A stretch of 64,000 bases of DNA from Limnobacter litoralis (GCF_030160455.1 NZ_BSOJ01000030.1:1-64000); one strand, 5' to 3'. Positions 44,301 through 51,655 are shown, counted from the stretch's first letter. Numbers and translations are program-made. The notes: generated from the sequence alone by a model not told the origin.

Positions 44301-45470
44301 TCCACTGACAATCACTTGATCAGCTGTTCCCGCCAGGCTGAGTACCCCGGTGTTGGAAATCGTAATGCCCCCTGCCGAATTGAGCACGGCCACACCGCTG
44401 CCAGCAGTCAAAGTACCCAGGCTAAAACCTGAACCGTTGCCAATCAACAGCGTGCCTGGTGCGGCCGAGGAGCCATCGACTCCAGTGCCCCCAAAGGCGG
44501 ATGCCAACACACCGGAATTGATATGACTGGCATTGAGGTCAGTCAAGCCACTGGCATTGCCGGTGAACGTGTTCGCAGAAACATCGCCCGTGAAACTCGC
44601 CGTGGTGCCCGCCAAAGCACCACTCAACGTAGCCGAGGCGGCCGCAAAATCTGCAACACTCACCTTGCCGTCTAGATATTTCACTGCATTTGGACCGTTG
44701 GCGGTTGAATCATCAGAAAAAAGACTCACCGGTTGCCACGCATAACTGCTTGCGCCTGTTTGGTGATAGGCATAAAGACGGTTGGTGTCTCGCACCAGGC
44801 GCACCTCGCCAACATCTGGATTGGTGACAGCGGTCAGTGCTGCATAATTGGGCACAGAGGCCTTGAATTCTGCAGAGGCCACGTTGTAAGGAGTTCGAAA
44901 CTCCACGTAATCGTCGCCCGACGCAACCGGTCCCCCAGAACCCGCCTGTGACAAAATGTAGGCACATGAGGTTTCCATCGTGCCATTCAGACCTGCGGAC
45001 ACCACGGCATACAACACGGGAGTGCCCGCTCCCAATCCAGCGAGGTAGCTACTGCTGGAGGTGCCACTGCTGTTGTCCCAGGCGCAATAACCCAGAGGTC
45101 TGCCGGCACCATCGCGCTGAGGCAGACTGATTGACGAGGGCACAGTGCCCATGTCCCCGGGCAAATAGCCGGAAATGGTGGCACCCATCGGCGGTGCTAT
45201 CGGCGTGCCTGTGGTGTTGTTCACCCTGGATTGCAAACCTAGGTTAACCTGCGAAACCGTGTTTTTCAGCGTGAACTGCCTAACCAACTGGTTGGCCACA
45301 AAAGCCGCATTGATTTCGGCATTGCTGGCCTGCGCAGTGCCCAACGCTGCCAGGGAGATGCCACCGCCAACCAGCCATGGGATGGCCTGACGCACGGCCA
45401 TAGCCAGTGCATTGCGCTTAAAAGTGACGTTGGGGGGATTGGTGCGATGTTTCATGCAGGTGTGGCTCAC
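38316..45470 (-). CDS. Giant head-repeat surface protein with endosialidase-type (S74) chaperone domain
   Basis: 2384 residues from a GTG start at 45470 that overlaps the upstream stop (GTGA) and has AGG seven bases before it; an ATG at 45455 is the alternative. An N-terminal signal region (GGGISLAALGTAQA) suggests export. Four long arrays of a 17-residue unit G-x-x-N-x-A-[VI]-G-x-x-[AS]-L-x-x-N-[TS]-[TS], each ending in a cap with SNTVV[LI]G, cover most of the protein. This pattern resembles trimeric phage tail spikes and YadA-type heads. Near 2045-2130 lies an S74/endosialidase intramolecular chaperone (SDRRLKTNI), followed by about 240 residues with coiled-coil-like runs. A trimeric adhesin is likely; host surface attachment is inferred. 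Confidence 0.88.
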   Translation of the reverse strand: MSHTCMKHRTNPPNVTFKRNALAMAVRQAIPWLVGGGISLAALGTAQASNAEINAAFVANQLVRQFTLKNTVSQVNLGLQSRVNNTTGTPIAPPMGATISGYLPGDMGTVPSSISLPQRDGAGRPLGYCAWDNSSGTSSSSYLAGLGAGTPVLYAVVSAGLNGTMETSCAYILSQAGSGGPVASGDDYVEFRTPYNVASAEFKASVPNYAALTAVTNPDVGEVRLVRDTNRLYAYHQTGASSYAWQPVSLFSDDSTANGPNAVKYLDGKVSVADFAAASATLSGALAGTTASFTGDVSANTFTGNASGLTDLNASHINSGVLASAFGGTGVDGSSAAPGTLLIGNGSGFSLGTLTAGSGVAVLNSAGGITISNTGVLSLAGTADQVIVSGTTGDITLSLPQSIATTSTPTFAGMVLNGTLNASSASFSGNVNLGSVSQGGVPALLGFEYAGDTGSLAFDNQINFAIGTGALAGAKRGGNFAIGREVLGQLAQDATPSNGSVNFGIGYRALYSNTTGSKNVAVGNSALLSNTTGDYNLAIGPSALYYNTSGNNNIAIGTKALYANISGTKSVAIGRRSLFANTTGQQNTAVGYYALNSNTTAYYNVAIGSSALQANTTGEHNTAVGDSSMFSNSTGYWNTAVGRSAMHDLTTGYWNSSLGEGSLTNGTSAFKNTAIGVRSLQFLIDGDDNSALGLYSGKSLTTGAYNTFIGARADVAVDALSYATAVGAYSAVSTSNTVVLGRTTDTTVIGATGIASSGILQNKILQVTGDAGISGSLIIGGTLNATGFSGDGSGLTHLNGSNVSSGTVGVAYGGTGVDGSAAGNGQLLIGNGSGYTLANIAGTTNQINVTNGAGSITLSLPQDIAPVSTPTFAGLGLNGTLNGIDANFSGVLSAKRLVLGDSDGPVTFPNIVIGAGAMTQPASGEGANVAIGTAALASNTSGEHNIAMGYQALTANSTGMDNAAIGFYAMAANTTGQNNTAIGWRSLSSNLDGSDNTAIGNDSLTVATSAYANTSVGSHSLSNTTTGGYNVALGQYSLYYNTTGYNNVAQGPDSLYYNTSGSWNVASGSAALYYNSTGHDNVGLGWYSLGSNTTGYYNAAVGSGSMDRTTTGYYNAGVGGFVLFSNTTGHNNSGVGYDANVASGDLFYATAIGSESVVSTSNTVVLGRSTDTTVIGDTAAIPSAYRLQVHGGLTTDRVGFFNSNVAVGNGSLAVNTGSSNVAVGDNALAGNASGQMLIAIGSGAMSGSSSSESIGIGIDALSASSGSYNVALGNLSLGALSTGSANTALGHYALNALSSGGTNIGIGHRSGNDLTSGSRNIFIGELSGTGAASGDSNLAIGNSSLVANGLSHATVIGNDASVTTSNTVVLGRVGDNTVIGATGTASTGDLAGKALQVTGGLGVRGNVALNLNPGEYTQLRDLRVFTSTDNALWDHMQVIVHARTTNVNVGGAEDGLVFSVGQGNSGSVGDQTYNKVLTLFPDQSATFEGRVNAQSLYVAGEQVVPVNKANIDNALTFASDTGGASTPESNLALGQSALAGAKRAGNIALGAGVMNNLTASGTETDGTLNTGVGYNALYSNSTGSNNTAVGAYALNANTTGYSNTALGTKTLTKNTTGYANVAVGHYALLNNTSGYYNVGVGQNALINNSTGYSNVAVGFNALNENTSGSNNVAIGLNSLLHNQTGESNTALGLNALLTNVSGYGNTATGTNTLQSNTSGFYNVAIGKNAMQNNATGYSTVAIGVNALQANQGGYENVAIGLNAIQLNSSGYANSALGINSLQANSSGYYNTAIGKNAMQNNQTGNQNVAIGNNALHDNVAAVYDTAIGVSALQQTTGGFNSALGAYAMFSNTTGENNVAVGTQALYSNTTGYHNTAVGDLALYTNTGGYYNTAVGRYALYSAQNGWWNTGLGEGALGNLTAGYDNNGVGVRSLYGTTSGIGNNALGVNAGATNVGGNFNVLVGDYSDVGSASLSHAAAFGAFARVSSSNTVVIGALSTNKTDGAADDQVVIGDVVRDDSYASTKLYVNGTTKINGALYATSVTQTSDRRLKTNIQSQDTDFVLERLAHLSTYTYDYINHPGLGRKIGVIAQEVKPYFPEAVVTSRNGFYSVDYNALGAMAAVGVGRLNVKYNQLNTELQKQDGRINTLQIQVDAQDTRIGDLEQWKTGTVRRLDDMQTAIETNVADIAAHALKIADNTGRITRLEQVTTALDKQVVQNAQGLAEVKGVWNDTFEKQDDGQTLALKLPNLKVSNFSAQQVKANALYTQRLDAEVGKIKALQVDDLYARNASALTVHAEELNTGSTDTYAGVGNPAFLFAAKADGHYTVNTSSPDGSYATATVIVYGGVAKVVPVAQQGIELFAVGNQIKANAAGKAIKASWLKMG
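39565..40895 (-). repeat. Head-repeat array 4 (largest)
   Basis: About 24 tandem 17-residue (51-base) units within the giant gene, approximate edges. Consensus G-Y-x-N-x-A-x-G-x-N-A-L-x-x-N-x-S. It ends in a cap with SNTVVIG. Units are similar at DNA level but not identical. Confidence 0.85.
41425..41880 (-). repeat. Head-repeat array 3
   Basis: About nine 17-residue units, more diverged (serine-rich), ending in a cap with SNTVVLGR near 41340-41380. Edges approximate. Confidence 0.8.
42045..42760 (-). repeat. Head-repeat array 2
   Basis: About twelve 17-residue units (GYNNVAQG, GHDNVGLG and similar), ending in a cap with SNTVVLGRSTDTTVIG near 41945-41995. Edges approximate. Confidence 0.85.
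43330..44100 (-). repeat. Head-repeat array 1
   Basis: About twelve 17-residue units (GDYNLAIG, GQQNTAVG and similar), ending in a cap with SNTVVLGRTTDTTVIG near 43225-43275. Edges approximate. Confidence 0.85.
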
Positions 45471-46009
45471 TTCAAAACCTGAATGGCGATGTCATCGCCA
45501 CTTTGCGACGCAGACGCACCCAACTGACGCAGCAAACGGGTGCGCGCCTGTGCTGCGCCCCCGGCCACCCGGGGGAGCAGGTGCAGCACAACCCCATCCG
45601 CCTCGGTGTGCTGATACTCCCAGGGTTTAAAATCGGCGGGGGGAATCGGAATGGGTTGACCGTCACTCATGTTGGCCAGACCGTTCGCCCCGGCGGGTGC
45701 CCCCGGACAGACCACCGAGGTTGCAAGGTCGCGGTTTCCGGTGGTGGCAGGTGCGGGGTAAGCTCGTCTCGCAGGAAATTGACCGTGGTCGCCATCGGGA
45801 TAAATGGCACCACACAGGAAAATCTTCGTCTTGAGCACCTCCAATTGAGCCATCACGGTATTGACTGTTTCCTCAATGCTTTGGCTCTGCTCATCGGTGT
45901 TGCGCATTTGCGCATAAGCGGCGCTTACCAGGGCAATCAGCGCGATGCCATACAGCACATAAGCCAGAATGAAACCGTGCTGATCGGACATGGATGAAAA
46001 GCGCCGCAT
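45467..46009 (-). CDS. Pilin-like protein 2 (no Glu5)
   Basis: 180 residues from the ATG at 46009 (45991 possible). The N-terminus reads DQHGFILAYVLYGIALIALVSAAYAQMR: a charged leader, Gly-Phe that could be a prepilin peptidase site, and one hydrophobic helix. The Glu at +5 of true pilins is missing. The rest is an Ala/Pro-rich domain with two cysteines (FLCGAIYP, VVCPG). It resembles the upstream pilin-like protein. Its stop overlaps the giant-protein start by GTGA, so the two are translated together. Confidence 0.65.
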   Translation of the reverse strand: MRRFSSMSDQHGFILAYVLYGIALIALVSAAYAQMRNTDEQSQSIEETVNTVMAQLEVLKTKIFLCGAIYPDGDHGQFPARRAYPAPATTGNRDLATSVVCPGAPAGANGLANMSDGQPIPIPPADFKPWEYQHTEADGVVLHLLPRVAGGAAQARTRLLRQLGASASQSGDDIAIQVLK

Positions 46010-46029
46010 TTTCGCAAGGGCCTTCGGAT

Positions 46030-46719
46030 TCAGTTTTCCTGAACCACTTTGAAGTAGACGTACTTCGCGTCTGAAGTTTGAACACACCCCTCGGCCCAGC
46101 CAGCAACGGCAGCCACCGCTGAAATGCCGCCGTCGGCAGGGGTGGTGGCATTGGCCCAGTCGCTTAACGCACCCGTGGAAACCGGAATGGCAGAGGCGCC
46201 ATAAAGCATGTTGTCTATTCGGGCACACACATCTGAACGCAGGTCAGGCAACACTGCCATGGGATCGACCGCTGCAGTTCCAATGGCATTGGCAGCGGTG
46301 GCCTTGTTCAAATACCAGTGACCCGCTTCATAAGTGGAGGGCGCCGCAATTGCAGGGTCTGATGGACTGGCAAAGGCCGAAGCTGGCATCACCTGCGGTG
46401 AGGCGTAGCGCGCGGCAGGGTCGAACAGACCTTGATTGGTCGTGCTGCTGAAATCCATGGTGTTGGTGATGGCGGACGAGCCAAAGTCGTTGCCAAAGCG
46501 CAGCACCCCGGTTTGCAGGTCGCTGCCCTGTTTCAGCGCGACCGATGCATTGACCTTGGCCTGCTCAGTGTCGGTTTGGGAAGTGGGCGAACGATTGGCC
46601 AATGCAAAACCACCCAGAATGGCGGCCATCAGCGCAATTCCAAACAGCAAAATGGCTTGTATAAAGCCCTGCTGCTTGCCAGCCCGGCGCTGGGGCAATG
46701 TGTCTAATTTGAATGTCAT
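46030..46719 (-). CDS. Pilin-like protein 1 (no Glu5)
   Basis: 229 residues. The N-terminus RRAGKQQGFIQAILLFGIALMAAILGGFALANR has a basic leader, a possible G|F cleavage site and a single helix, as in pilins and pseudopilins, but no Glu5. The body is Ala/Ser/Thr-rich with two Cys. AAGGAG lies seven bases before the start. It is followed by pilin-like protein 2 after 20 bases. Both share QxGFIxAxxLxGIAL, so they probably arose by duplication. Confidence 0.65.
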   Translation of the reverse strand: MTFKLDTLPQRRAGKQQGFIQAILLFGIALMAAILGGFALANRSPTSQTDTEQAKVNASVALKQGSDLQTGVLRFGNDFGSSAITNTMDFSSTTNQGLFDPAARYASPQVMPASAFASPSDPAIAAPSTYEAGHWYLNKATAANAIGTAAVDPMAVLPDLRSDVCARIDNMLYGASAIPVSTGALSDWANATTPADGGISAVAAVAGWAEGCVQTSDAKYVYFKVVQEN

Positions 46720-46758
46720 CGTGAGAACTCCTTACGAACTTGTTGGGCAATGCCCTGA

Positions 46759-47643
46759 TCAACCCAATTCCACTTTTGCATGGCGACGAGCCTGCTCCAG
46801 TTCTTGATTAAACTTTTGTGTGGCCAAACGTTCAATAATGTCTTGCTTTACATCCTCCAGGGTGGGCTTTTTGTCCTGCCTTATTTCATCTACGCGCAAT
46901 ACGAGAAATCCATTTCGAAGCGGCAACGGCTCACTGAATTCATCCTTTTTCAGGTGGGACACAATGCGGCCGAGGTTGTATGGCAATTGCGCTGCATTCG
47001 CATACCCGTCCCCATTGCCCACCAAGGGCTTCAGTTGGCTTAGCGCTTTTTTGTCGCCCTGTTTGAGATCCTCCAATGTCTTGCGCACATCGTTTGCATC
47101 GGTGGAGAGGTAATACGAGACCTTCCATCGCTTGTAGTTGTCATCCAGAACATTGTGGTCATAAAACGATTTGATCTCGGCATCCGTCACCTGTGCGCGC
47201 AAGGCCTGCATGCGTTTGGTGGTGTACAAAGTGGCAAGCACCTCGCGCTGAGCGGCGCGAACGGCGGCTTTTGCCTGATCCGCATAAAGCGTTTGAGCCT
47301 GCTCGGCTGCGAGTACTTTGTTGATGTACCGATCCACCACAATTGCTTTGTCCACACCGGTTCGTAACAGACCTGCTATTTCAGACTCGGTCACAGTGTC
47401 TCCGTTGACCGTGGCCACCACCGAGTCTTTCTTGTCCACGATGCCATCACTGGCGTGCGCACTTGAAATCAGTTCTGCCTGTGCGCTGGTTGAAGGTTGA
47501 ATCACAGACCAAACGGTCCAAGCCATTGCACCAGCCACCACAGCGCCAACACCCAAGCCCATCAGGCGTCTGGATGGCCAAATGGCCTTGCCCCCTTCCG
47601 CCAAGGGTGCCGCTGATTTCGCGGAATGTTCATCAATACTCAT
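46759..47643 (-). CDS. Membrane-anchored PpiC/EpsD-type peptidyl-prolyl isomerase-like protein
   Basis: 294 residues. A cytoplasmic N-terminus, one transmembrane helix (about 28-48) and a periplasmic domain of SurA/PpiC type: VNGDTVTESEIAGLLRTG and VDRYINKVLAAEQA (chaperone helices), and a C-terminal FSEPLPLRNGFLVLRVDEIRQDKKPTLEDVKQDIIERL that is typical of parvulin proteins. The central isomerase domain is short. It may fold the exported pilin-like or giant protein. It overlaps the preceding gene by four bases. Confidence 0.75.
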   Translation of the reverse strand: MSIDEHSAKSAAPLAEGGKAIWPSRRLMGLGVGAVVAGAMAWTVWSVIQPSTSAQAELISSAHASDGIVDKKDSVVATVNGDTVTESEIAGLLRTGVDKAIVVDRYINKVLAAEQAQTLYADQAKAAVRAAQREVLATLYTTKRMQALRAQVTDAEIKSFYDHNVLDDNYKRWKVSYYLSTDANDVRKTLEDLKQGDKKALSQLKPLVGNGDGYANAAQLPYNLGRIVSHLKKDEFSEPLPLRNGFLVLRVDEIRQDKKPTLEDVKQDIIERLATQKFNQELEQARRHAKVELG

Positions 47644-48122
47644 GACACCTGCCCCTTCAATTTGACACTCACTGTTTCACGCACACCTTTGATGATCGCG
47701 ACCGAAGCACCTTCTGTGCATTTGGCCAGACAGATCTCGTCTGCCTTCCACACCACGTCCTTGGAAATGCCCTGCACGCTGTTGAGTACGTACATGAACT
47801 CGGGATAATCCGTTGCCTTCGCGATGCGAATCACCAATCCCCTGGCCGACCCAGTCACCTCAACTTGACTACTCAGGCGGGAAAGAACCCTTGCATAGCT
47901 TTCGTACAGACTCTGATCAACCGGGTTGACATTGATTTGAAACTTCGGCAACTCGGCCAGCTGGGACACCTTGCTTCTCTGGCTGAGAAAATCGCCGACC
48001 TTTACCACAGTCGCCACCAGACTGATGGTGGCAACCATCATCAAGAGAACCGGGGCCAGACCAAGCAATCGCCCCATCTCATTGAAAATCATCGTTGAAT
48101 CGTTTTTAAAATCGAGCTTCAT
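47640..48122 (-). CDS. Bitopic PilO-like protein
   Basis: 160 residues: a short N-terminus, one transmembrane helix (about 20-42), and a periplasmic domain with a Cys pair (EICLAKC). Length, topology and position right after a PilN-like gene fit a PilO/GspM-type alignment-complex protein, but the sequence is too diverged to name. It overlaps genes on both sides by four bases. Confidence 0.5.
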   Translation of the reverse strand: MKLDFKNDSTMIFNEMGRLLGLAPVLLMMVATISLVATVVKVGDFLSQRSKVSQLAELPKFQINVNPVDQSLYESYARVLSRLSSQVEVTGSARGLVIRIAKATDYPEFMYVLNSVQGISKDVVWKADEICLAKCTEGASVAIIKGVRETVSVKLKGQVS

Positions 48123-48613
48123 GATTTTTTCTTCCCCTTCTCTGTTTTACGGACGGTTAACAAACCCTCCGTATCCCTGAGATCGGTGACCACATCTCGC
48201 CCCAAAGAGTCCAGGTAATCCTGGCTGACCCAGCTGGGAAGAACCAATTCAAACGATTCCTGGTTTTCACCTTTCAAGGAATACCTTTCAATCCAGCCTC
48301 CAGACCGGATCACGGTAGCGGACACCCTTTGTACCCGCGAGATTTGACGGGCAAGAGGTTGCTGCACATTCAACTTACCGATGGTTGCATTCAGATCGGA
48401 CTCAATGGCGCGGGCATTGGTCTGCCCCTCGTCCCGAGCCACTGTGTAAACCTGAAGAACCTGCACCGCAATGAACACCGTCAATGAAAGAGCAAGCGTA
48501 CTCAGTGCCCCCCAAAACACAGCCCTGCCTACTCGTTCCGACACACCCAATATGGCTTGAGGAATGCTTCGAAGGGGCTGACCCACCAACTGTTCCACTC
48601 GGTGTTGTGGCAA
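48119..48613 (-). CDS. Bitopic PilN-like protein
   Basis: 164 residues from a TTG at 48613; GTG codons further in are alternatives, and no ATG lies before the helix. One transmembrane helix (about 32-54) follows a cytoplasmic segment, and the periplasmic part ends in a very basic tail (KTEKGKKKS). By position and topology it may be PilN/GspL-C-type. It begins two bases after the secretin stop. Confidence 0.5.
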   Translation of the reverse strand: MPQHRVEQLVGQPLRSIPQAILGVSERVGRAVFWGALSTLALSLTVFIAVQVLQVYTVARDEGQTNARAIESDLNATIGKLNVQQPLARQISRVQRVSATVIRSGGWIERYSLKGENQESFELVLPSWVSQDYLDSLGRDVVTDLRDTEGLLTVRKTEKGKKKS

Positions 48614-48614
48614 A

Positions 48615-50162
48615 TCAAAACCGAGCAGATACGGGCGTCTGCTTCAAGGAAGAGAAGCTTTGACTCATTTTCAAATGCACGGGTGCTGAGAACGTATCCC
48701 CTTTTGTCACTGGCCTGTCTGCAGGTTTGGCCGACTGTGTCGCCGTTACCTCGGGACGACCGAAAGTCAGCAAGCGTGGTCGGATGGTGATCACCAATTC
48801 GGTTTGCTTGGTGACTTTCGATTTGCTGTTGATGGCTGCACCTGATGAATAATCATCTTGTGTGCGAGCCACCGTGATTCCCCCCAGCAAAATGGTGTCA
48901 CCTGGACGACAGCGCACCTGGGTATTCAACTCACGGTCTGCAACTTCTGGCAAATTCAAATTCACGCCCAAGGCAGTAAATGGCCTCAAAGCCAGCAGCT
49001 CGGTGATTGAAATACCAATGCGGGTGTAGATGGTCGCCTCGTTCACCTCACCGGTCAGCGACACCTCCAGACCCGTTCTCAATGCCTGTGTGTCTGCTGT
49101 GGATTGTGAAACCCCATTGATGATCTGCGAACCCACGCGGGACACAAATGTCGTGGACTGCCCCACACGGATCATGCCATTGGTGCCATTCATCAAACCC
49201 AGTTTGGGTTGGCTGAGGGTGCGAACATCACCCTGAGTCTTCAAAAAATCGATCAGCACATCGGTTGAAAAATTCCGTCCGAAGATCAGGGACTCCAGTC
49301 CGGTGGATGTTCTGGCCACCTGCCCCAGCGTAGTGGCCGTGCTACTTGCGCCGCGAATCGGTGCGTCCAGCCCCGCATTCAAACCCTGGCCCGACTGAAA
49401 CAGCTCCCAACGAATACCCATGTTGGATGAATCATTCAAATCCACCTGCAACACATCGACGTCATACACAATCAAGGAACGGGTGGCGCGCATGCGGGCC
49501 ATGTAGGACTCAATGTTTTTCAAGGCTTTTCGATTGGCGCGAAACACCAATGAGCGATTGATCCGGTCCAGATACACATCCTGCGCGCCCAGATACTGCA
49601 GCGTGTTGGTCACCCCCGCCATACTGTCTTCCGCCAGCGAGGGGGGCATGGTCACCACAAACTGCTGCTCTGGCATGATCCGCAACACGCCGGATTCCGA
49701 CACGCTCCAGAAAAACCCCATGATTTCACCCAGCTTATTCATAACCTGGTCAAATGGCCCGCTCAGGTTATTCAAAGTCACAACGCCATATCGCGACGCT
49801 GTTTCGGGGCCCCCTTCGAAACTCAGAGGCATGTTGGTGTTGGCCAGGATCAGCTGCAACACGTCAAACAAGCCGCTTTCCGTGACCGAGAGGCCATGGA
49901 CCTGAACCTCCGGAAGTTGCCCGTGACTGACTGTCGGTCTCACCCAAAATGAATCATCGGGCACACTGTCGATAGGCAGCATCTGCTCCGCTTTCTGAAT
50001 CGGAGGAACAGTCACGTCAGGCTTATGAATAGTGGCTCGAGCCTCGTCCTGCTGCGTAAATGGCCGCAAGGGTGAACACGCTGACAACAGGCACAAAAGC
50101 ACCGCGTAAATCCCCATTGGGGCACTGCCTGTGCTGGTGCTATAGTTCGAGAAAGTGTTCAT
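48615..50162 (-). CDS. Lipoprotein secretin (type IVb pilus PilN / MshL-like)
   Basis: 515 residues from the ATG at 50162, chosen because it gives a signal peptide with lipobox LSAC. The N domains (LFDVLQLILANTNMPLSFEGG, GVVTLNNLSGPFDQVMNKL) precede a secretin pore domain (TLSQPKLGLMNGTNGMIRVGQ, then VRCRPGDTILLGGI and KQTELVITIRPRLL). It should form the outer-membrane channel. It is smaller than PilQ and lacks AMIN domains, resembling secretins of type IVb pili. It heads the minus-strand run that ends in the epimerase-like gene. Confidence 0.87.
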   Translation of the reverse strand: MNTFSNYSTSTGSAPMGIYAVLLCLLSACSPLRPFTQQDEARATIHKPDVTVPPIQKAEQMLPIDSVPDDSFWVRPTVSHGQLPEVQVHGLSVTESGLFDVLQLILANTNMPLSFEGGPETASRYGVVTLNNLSGPFDQVMNKLGEIMGFFWSVSESGVLRIMPEQQFVVTMPPSLAEDSMAGVTNTLQYLGAQDVYLDRINRSLVFRANRKALKNIESYMARMRATRSLIVYDVDVLQVDLNDSSNMGIRWELFQSGQGLNAGLDAPIRGASSTATTLGQVARTSTGLESLIFGRNFSTDVLIDFLKTQGDVRTLSQPKLGLMNGTNGMIRVGQSTTFVSRVGSQIINGVSQSTADTQALRTGLEVSLTGEVNEATIYTRIGISITELLALRPFTALGVNLNLPEVADRELNTQVRCRPGDTILLGGITVARTQDDYSSGAAINSKSKVTKQTELVITIRPRLLTFGRPEVTATQSAKPADRPVTKGDTFSAPVHLKMSQSFSSLKQTPVSARF

Positions 50163-50294
50163 ACATTGCCTTTGCCATGGGTGGTTTTCATCACCAAGTA
50201 TTGGTAAGAACATCACCCGACGCATCCCTCGAACGAGTAACCACGGGCAACCCCACCCATCTGGTGGGCAGCCATTTGACCAATCTGCCACGCC

Positions 50295-51542
50295 ATGAAC
50301 ACGACTTTGAAGCAGCCAAAAATCAATTCGCCCATGACCATACTGTGGTGCGGCGCACTGGTCATGACCCTGTCCCTTGGCATCCGCCATGCATTTGGTT
50401 TGTTTTTGCAGCCCATGAGCCTCGACAACCACTGGGGGCGAGAGGTGTTTGCACTGGCAATCGCCCTGCAAAACCTGATTTGGGGCCTGTCACAACCGTT
50501 CATCGGCAGGCTGGCTGACAAACTCGGATCGGGGCCAGTCATTCTGGTTGGCGGCCTGCTTTATGCGCTCGGTCTGGCTTTGATGTCGACGGCGCATTCG
50601 CAGGGCATTCTGATCGCCAGCGCGGGGGTACTGATCGGGCTGGGCCTGAGTTGCACCACCTACCCGGTGGTGTTTGGGGCCATCAGCCGGGTGATGCCCG
50701 CGCAGCGTCAAAGCATGGCGATGGGGATTTGCATGGCCTTGGGTTCGATGGGGCAGTTCACGTTTTTACCCACAGGCCTGTTCATGATCAATCACACAGG
50801 CTGGAGCTCGGCCCTGTTGATACTGGCAACCTTTGCGGTTGTGATGATCCCCCTTTCCCGACCGCTGTTTATCAAGCGCAACAACGCGGCGGCCATACAC
50901 CCTGTTAAAGAACTGGTGAACACCGAGCGCAACATGATGCAAACCCTGAAAGCCGCGCTGAAGCACAAGGAATTCGGCTTGCTGGCATTGGGCTACTTTG
51001 TTTGTGGGTTTCAGGTGGTGTTCATCAGCACGCACCTGCCCAGCTATCTGCAAGACAAAGGCGTCTCAGCCAATGCAGGCAGCACTGCACTTGCGCTGAT
51101 CGGCCTGTTCAACATTTTCGGCAGCTACACCGCAGGCTGGCTGGGTGGCAAATTGCGCAAACCCATGCTGCTGACTGTCATTTACAGTTTGCGCGCCCTG
51201 GCCATTCTGGTGTTCATCAGTGTGCCGCCCAGCGCAACGGCGGTTTATGTATTCGGTGCAGTCATGGGTTTTATCTGGCTGTCCACGGTTTCGTTAACGA
51301 CCGGCACCGTGGCTTCCATGTTTGGCGTGAAAGACCTGGCGATGCTGGGTGGCCTGGTGTTTACGTTTCATCAAATTGGCGCATTTCTGGGTGGTTGGCT
51401 GGGCGGTCTTCTGTTTGATTTGACCGGCAGTTACACCGTCGTGTGGTGGATCTGCATCGGCCTTAGTATTGTAGCCGCATCAGTCAGCTGGCCAGTGCAG
51501 GAAAAACCGGCCTATCCCGAATTGGCGGGTGCAAAAGCATGA
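50295..51542 (+). CDS. Major facilitator superfamily transporter
   Basis: 415 residues with about twelve hydrophobic helices. The first loop GRLADKLGSGPVILVGG and the second-half GGKLRKPMLLTVIYSLRAL match MFS signature loops, near the oxalate/formate or monocarboxylate group. Substrate is unknown. It is divergent from the secretin gene, and the stop overlaps a small downstream frame by ATGA. Confidence 0.9.
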   Translation: MNTTLKQPKINSPMTILWCGALVMTLSLGIRHAFGLFLQPMSLDNHWGREVFALAIALQNLIWGLSQPFIGRLADKLGSGPVILVGGLLYALGLALMSTAHSQGILIASAGVLIGLGLSCTTYPVVFGAISRVMPAQRQSMAMGICMALGSMGQFTFLPTGLFMINHTGWSSALLILATFAVVMIPLSRPLFIKRNNAAAIHPVKELVNTERNMMQTLKAALKHKEFGLLALGYFVCGFQVVFISTHLPSYLQDKGVSANAGSTALALIGLFNIFGSYTAGWLGGKLRKPMLLTVIYSLRALAILVFISVPPSATAVYVFGAVMGFIWLSTVSLTTGTVASMFGVKDLAMLGGLVFTFHQIGAFLGGWLGGLLFDLTGSYTVVWWICIGLSIVAASVSWPVQEKPAYPELAGAKA

Positions 51543-51655
51543 TGCCAACTTGGTTGCAGGTGATCTTGCTGCTGGTGATCGCACTGACCATGGCAAGCTA
51601 CTTCAGCCCCGACATGCGGGCTGTATTTGCCACCGCCTGGTCGGCCTGCTTTTGA
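51539..51655 (+). CDS. Small membrane protein coupled to the MFS gene
   Basis: 38 residues. The ATG (51539) overlaps the MFS stop (51540-51542). One hydrophobic helix (about residues 5-20: LQVILLLVIALTMASY) and a short tail. The frame stops three bases before the convergent lrgB stop, filling the gap exactly. It could be a small subunit or regulator of the transporter. No family is recognised. Confidence 0.5.
   Translation: MMPTWLQVILLLVIALTMASYFSPDMRAVFATAWSACF

Noticed and set aside
45540-46228. N-terminal extension of pilin-like protein 2 to 46228
   Set aside because: The extra 73 residues overlap pilin-like protein 1 in another frame, are Cys/His/Arg-rich and look non-coding.
50163-50471. 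Extension of the secretin to 50471
   Set aside because: It would bury the lipoprotein signal peptide and overlap the divergent MFS gene.
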